From positions 3,478,265 to 3,542,264 of the forward strand of contig NZ_KB911581.1 in assembly GCF_000383595.1 (NCBI RefSeq): DNA of 64,000 nt. Direction: 5' to 3'. Origin of the DNA: Streptomyces bottropensis ATCC 25435 (GTDB lineage Bacteria; Actinomycetota; Actinomycetes; Streptomycetales; Streptomycetaceae). Below, piece by piece: positions 61,966 to 64,000 of this stretch. Under the pieces are notes generated by a model that did no database searches, was not told the DNA's origin, and saw nothing but the letters and a program-made list of their open reading frames with translations. The translations under genes were made by a program, and so were the position numbers. Position 1 is the stretch's first letter; the number at the start of each line of letters is the position of its first letter.

Positions 61966-62904
61966 ATGAGCAGTTCGCCGCCCGGCTGGTACCGCGACCC
62001 GTCCTACCCGCTCACCGAACGCTGGTGGGACGGGACCGCGTGGACCGACCACCGGCGCCAGCCGGAGCAGCCCGTGCCGCCGGTGCTCCGTCCGGGACCG
62101 CCCGCGCGCGGCCCCGGACGCACCAAGGTCGTCGCGCTGGCCGCCGCCGGTGCCGTCCTGGCGGCCGGGGCGGTCACGGGCGGCGTCCTCCTGCTCGGCG
62201 GCGGCGGGGACGGGGACGGCGGTCAGGGGACGAGGACCGCGTCGACCTCCCCGGCCCCCGACCCCGACGGATCCGACAGCCCGACCCCGACGAAGCCCGC
62301 CACCGGGTCCCCCACCGGCGATCCGACCGTCGTCGTGGACGACCTCAACGGCATCACCTTCCCGATCCCCGACGGTTGGGAGGACGGCGACGGGTCGGCC
62401 GAGGACGACGCGGTCCTGGTCACGGACGACGGCCTCTACGACTGTCCCGGCGACAACGGTCTGTGCCGCCGGGGCACGGTCGTCTCACGGACCGTCACCG
62501 GCAGCAGCGAGACCTCCCCGAAGGTCCTCGCCGAGAACGACATCGAGGACGCGGCGGACGACGCCTACGACCGCGACGAACTCGACCGGCGCCCCTACAA
62601 CGGCATCACCGGCCACGAGGTGGTCGGCTCCGGCTCCGTCGCCGTCGCCGGCCGCGCCGGCTACTACGTGCGCTGGCGCGTCACGACCGGGGCCGGACCC
62701 GGCGGATACGTCCAGTCCCTCGTCTTCCCGTCCAGCAGCGGTTCCGAGGCACCGGTCCTCGTCCGCTTCGCCGTGGACGCGGGAGAGGACGGTCCGCCGG
62801 TCGACGACATCGACGAGATCGTCGAGGGAATCCGCGCGGTGGGCGACACGGACGCGGACGCCGACGCGGACGGGGGAGTGGGCAGCAGCCTCGGCCCCTC
62901 GTGA
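61966..62904 (+). CDS. DUF2510-domain single-pass membrane protein
   Basis: 312 residues. The N-terminal DUF2510 motif PPGWYRDPSYPLTERWWDGT is followed by TDHRRQ, one transmembrane helix (VVALAAAGAVLAAGAVTGGV, about 46-66), a Thr/Ser/Pro/Asp linker and an extracellular domain with two cysteines (YDCPGDNGLC). Function unknown; common in Streptomyces. Confidence 0.85.
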   Translation: MSSSPPGWYRDPSYPLTERWWDGTAWTDHRRQPEQPVPPVLRPGPPARGPGRTKVVALAAAGAVLAAGAVTGGVLLLGGGGDGDGGQGTRTASTSPAPDPDGSDSPTPTKPATGSPTGDPTVVVDDLNGITFPIPDGWEDGDGSAEDDAVLVTDDGLYDCPGDNGLCRRGTVVSRTVTGSSETSPKVLAENDIEDAADDAYDRDELDRRPYNGITGHEVVGSGSVAVAGRAGYYVRWRVTTGAGPGGYVQSLVFPSSSGSEAPVLVRFAVDAGEDGPPVDDIDEIVEGIRAVGDTDADADADGGVGSSLGPS

Positions 62905-62932
62905 GCGCGCCCGGGACTCCCGTCGGCCCCGG

Positions 62933-64000
62933 CTACAGGAACGTGTGGCCCTCGCCGCGATACGTCGGCACGGCCGCCGTCACCTCGTCGCCCTCGACCA
63001 GGTGCAGCACGTCGAACCGCTCGCACAGCTCACCGGCCTTGGCGTGCCGGAACCACACCTTGTCGCCGAGCAGCAGGTCGTCGGCGGGCGCCCCCAGCAG
63101 CGGGGTCTGCACCTCGCCGGGGCCCTCCTGCGGGTCGTACCTCAGCCCCTCGGGCAGATACGGCACCGGCAGCCGGTCGGGGCCGGGCGCGCCGGAGGCC
63201 GGATAGCCGCCGCCCAGGACCGTGACGACCCCGACACCGGGACGCCGTACCACCGGCATGGCGAACAGCGCGGCCGGACGCCCGCTGAACGACGTGTAGT
63301 TGTCGAAGAGGCGCGGCACGTAGAGCCCGGAGCCGGCACCGATCTCGGTGACCGAGTCCTCCGCCGCCGTGTGCTGCACACTGCCCGTGCCGCCGCCGTT
63401 CACGAACTCCAGGTCCGGCGCCACCCGCCGTACGGCGCGCACCACTTCGGCCCGCCGCGCGGCCAGCTCCTTCTTCGCGGTGGCCTGCATCAGCCGGATG
63501 GCACGCGAACGCAGCGGCCGTCCGGCCACCGCGTCGCCCACACCGGCGATATGCCCCTCGTACGCCATGATCCCGACCAGCTTGAACCCCGGGCGCTCGG
63601 TGATCGCGCGGGCCATGTCCGCGACCTGCGCGGGGGAGTGCAGCGGGGAGCGCAGCGCCCCGACCCGCACCCGGCCGCCGAGCAGCTTCAGCGAGGTGTC
63701 CAACTCCAGGCAGACACGCACGACTTCGGTCCCGCCCCGCCGGGAGTTGTCGATCAGCTGGAGCTGGGCGGGGTCGTCGACCATGACGGTCACGGCGGCG
63801 GCGAGCTTGGGGTCGCCCGCCAGTTCGGCGAAGGCCTCGTGGTCGGCCGACGGGTAGGCGAGGAGCACGTCCTCGAACCCGGAGCGGGCCAGCCACAGGG
63901 ACTCGGCGAGGGTGAACGACATGATGCCCTCGAAGCCCTCACGGGCCAGGACCCTCTCCAGAAGGGCCCGGCAGCGAACGGACTTGCTCGCGACGCGGAT
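62933..64000 (-). CDS. Alanine-racemase-fold amino acid deaminase/aldolase, C-terminal part (5' end outside window)
   Basis: 355 codons; the frame continues to the window edge (reading IRVASKSVRCRALLERVLA at the end of the window). PLP-barrel text: RVCLELDTSLKLLGGRVRVG, KLVGIMAYEGHIAGVG, FVNGGGTGSVQHT and EIGAGSGLYVPRLFD. The C-terminal part with VWFRHAKAGELCERFD is typical of D-threonine aldolase/D-serine deaminase relatives. It would act on D-amino acids with PLP and probably a metal. The PLP lysine is upstream of the window. Confidence 0.85.
   Translation of the reverse strand: MRVASKSVRCRALLERVLAREGFEGIMSFTLAESLWLARSGFEDVLLAYPSADHEAFAELAGDPKLAAAVTVMVDDPAQLQLIDNSRRGGTEVVRVCLELDTSLKLLGGRVRVGALRSPLHSPAQVADMARAITERPGFKLVGIMAYEGHIAGVGDAVAGRPLRSRAIRLMQATAKKELAARRAEVVRAVRRVAPDLEFVNGGGTGSVQHTAAEDSVTEIGAGSGLYVPRLFDNYTSFSGRPAALFAMPVVRRPGVGVVTVLGGGYPASGAPGPDRLPVPYLPEGLRYDPQEGPGEVQTPLLGAPADDLLLGDKVWFRHAKAGELCERFDVLHLVEGDEVTAAVPTYRGEGHTFL

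Overview
The window is a stretch of Streptomyces (or very close relative) chromosome. GC is very high, nearly all wobble positions are G or C, GTG and TTG starts are common, and the gene order (arc-dop-pup-prcBA-pafA-pafBC-tatAC, then a cvn/rar conservon, then a glnA4-like locus) matches, from memory, the core chromosomal region of S. coelicolor. No rRNA, tRNA, IS element, prophage or CRISPR array was seen. I count about 55 protein genes, one clear pseudogene and two partial genes at the window edges.

Layout. 1-8.4 kb: the end of a HAD phosphatase, a tandem pair of oligopeptide-type ABC binding lipoproteins with no permease, an orphan NarL/LuxR response regulator, a RecB-family nuclease, an intramembrane site-2 protease and TrmI. 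8.6-26 kb: a secreted protein and a ferredoxin, then the Pup-proteasome locus: arc (ATPase), dop, pup, an endonuclease VII-type HNH gene, prcB, prcA, an interposed LacI/MFS pair, pafA, two FKBP isomerases, the DNA-damage regulators pafB and pafC, two small conserved genes and tatA-tatC. 26-30 kb: a secreted protein and the HelY helicase. 29.8-37.5 kb: a minus-strand operon for two CgdAB-like (DUF1989) proteins, urea/guanidine carboxylase and allophanate hydrolase, with a divergent TetR regulator. 37.8-42.5 kb: a cvn/rar conservon (histidine-kinase-like, roadblock, DUF742, GTPase, P450). 42.5-48.5 kb: an RluA synthase, a TTA-containing terpene synthase, an APC permease sharing the TetR-type operator, an N-formylglutamate amidohydrolase and a decayed serine hydrolase. 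48.7-55 kb: a siderophore-interacting protein with an iron box, a 5'-3' exonuclease, an XRE-cupin regulator, a metal-receptor-like protein, a TDT transporter and a LysR regulator. 55-62 kb: a gamma-glutamylation locus (PuuD-like hydrolase, APC permease, GntR regulator, glutamine-synthetase-like enzyme, aldehyde dehydrogenase, SDR). 62-64 kb: a DUF2510 protein and the end of an alanine-racemase-fold amino acid deaminase/aldolase.

How the genes work together. Pup is ligated to proteins by PafA, removed by Dop, and tagged proteins are unfolded by Arc into the PrcBA proteasome. PafB/PafC from the same locus are known in actinobacteria to drive LexA-independent DNA-damage promoters (RecA-NDp motif). 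Two such motifs with the required 8-base spacing lie here, just upstream of the RecB-family nuclease and HelY, both placed for nearly leaderless transcripts. The second system is nitrogen scavenging: a 34-base block with a perfect palindrome upstream of the carboxylase operon recurs with 3 mismatches about 10 kb away, upstream of an APC permease, which suggests one TetR regulon. The presence of both DUF1989 proteins makes guanidine as likely a substrate as urea.
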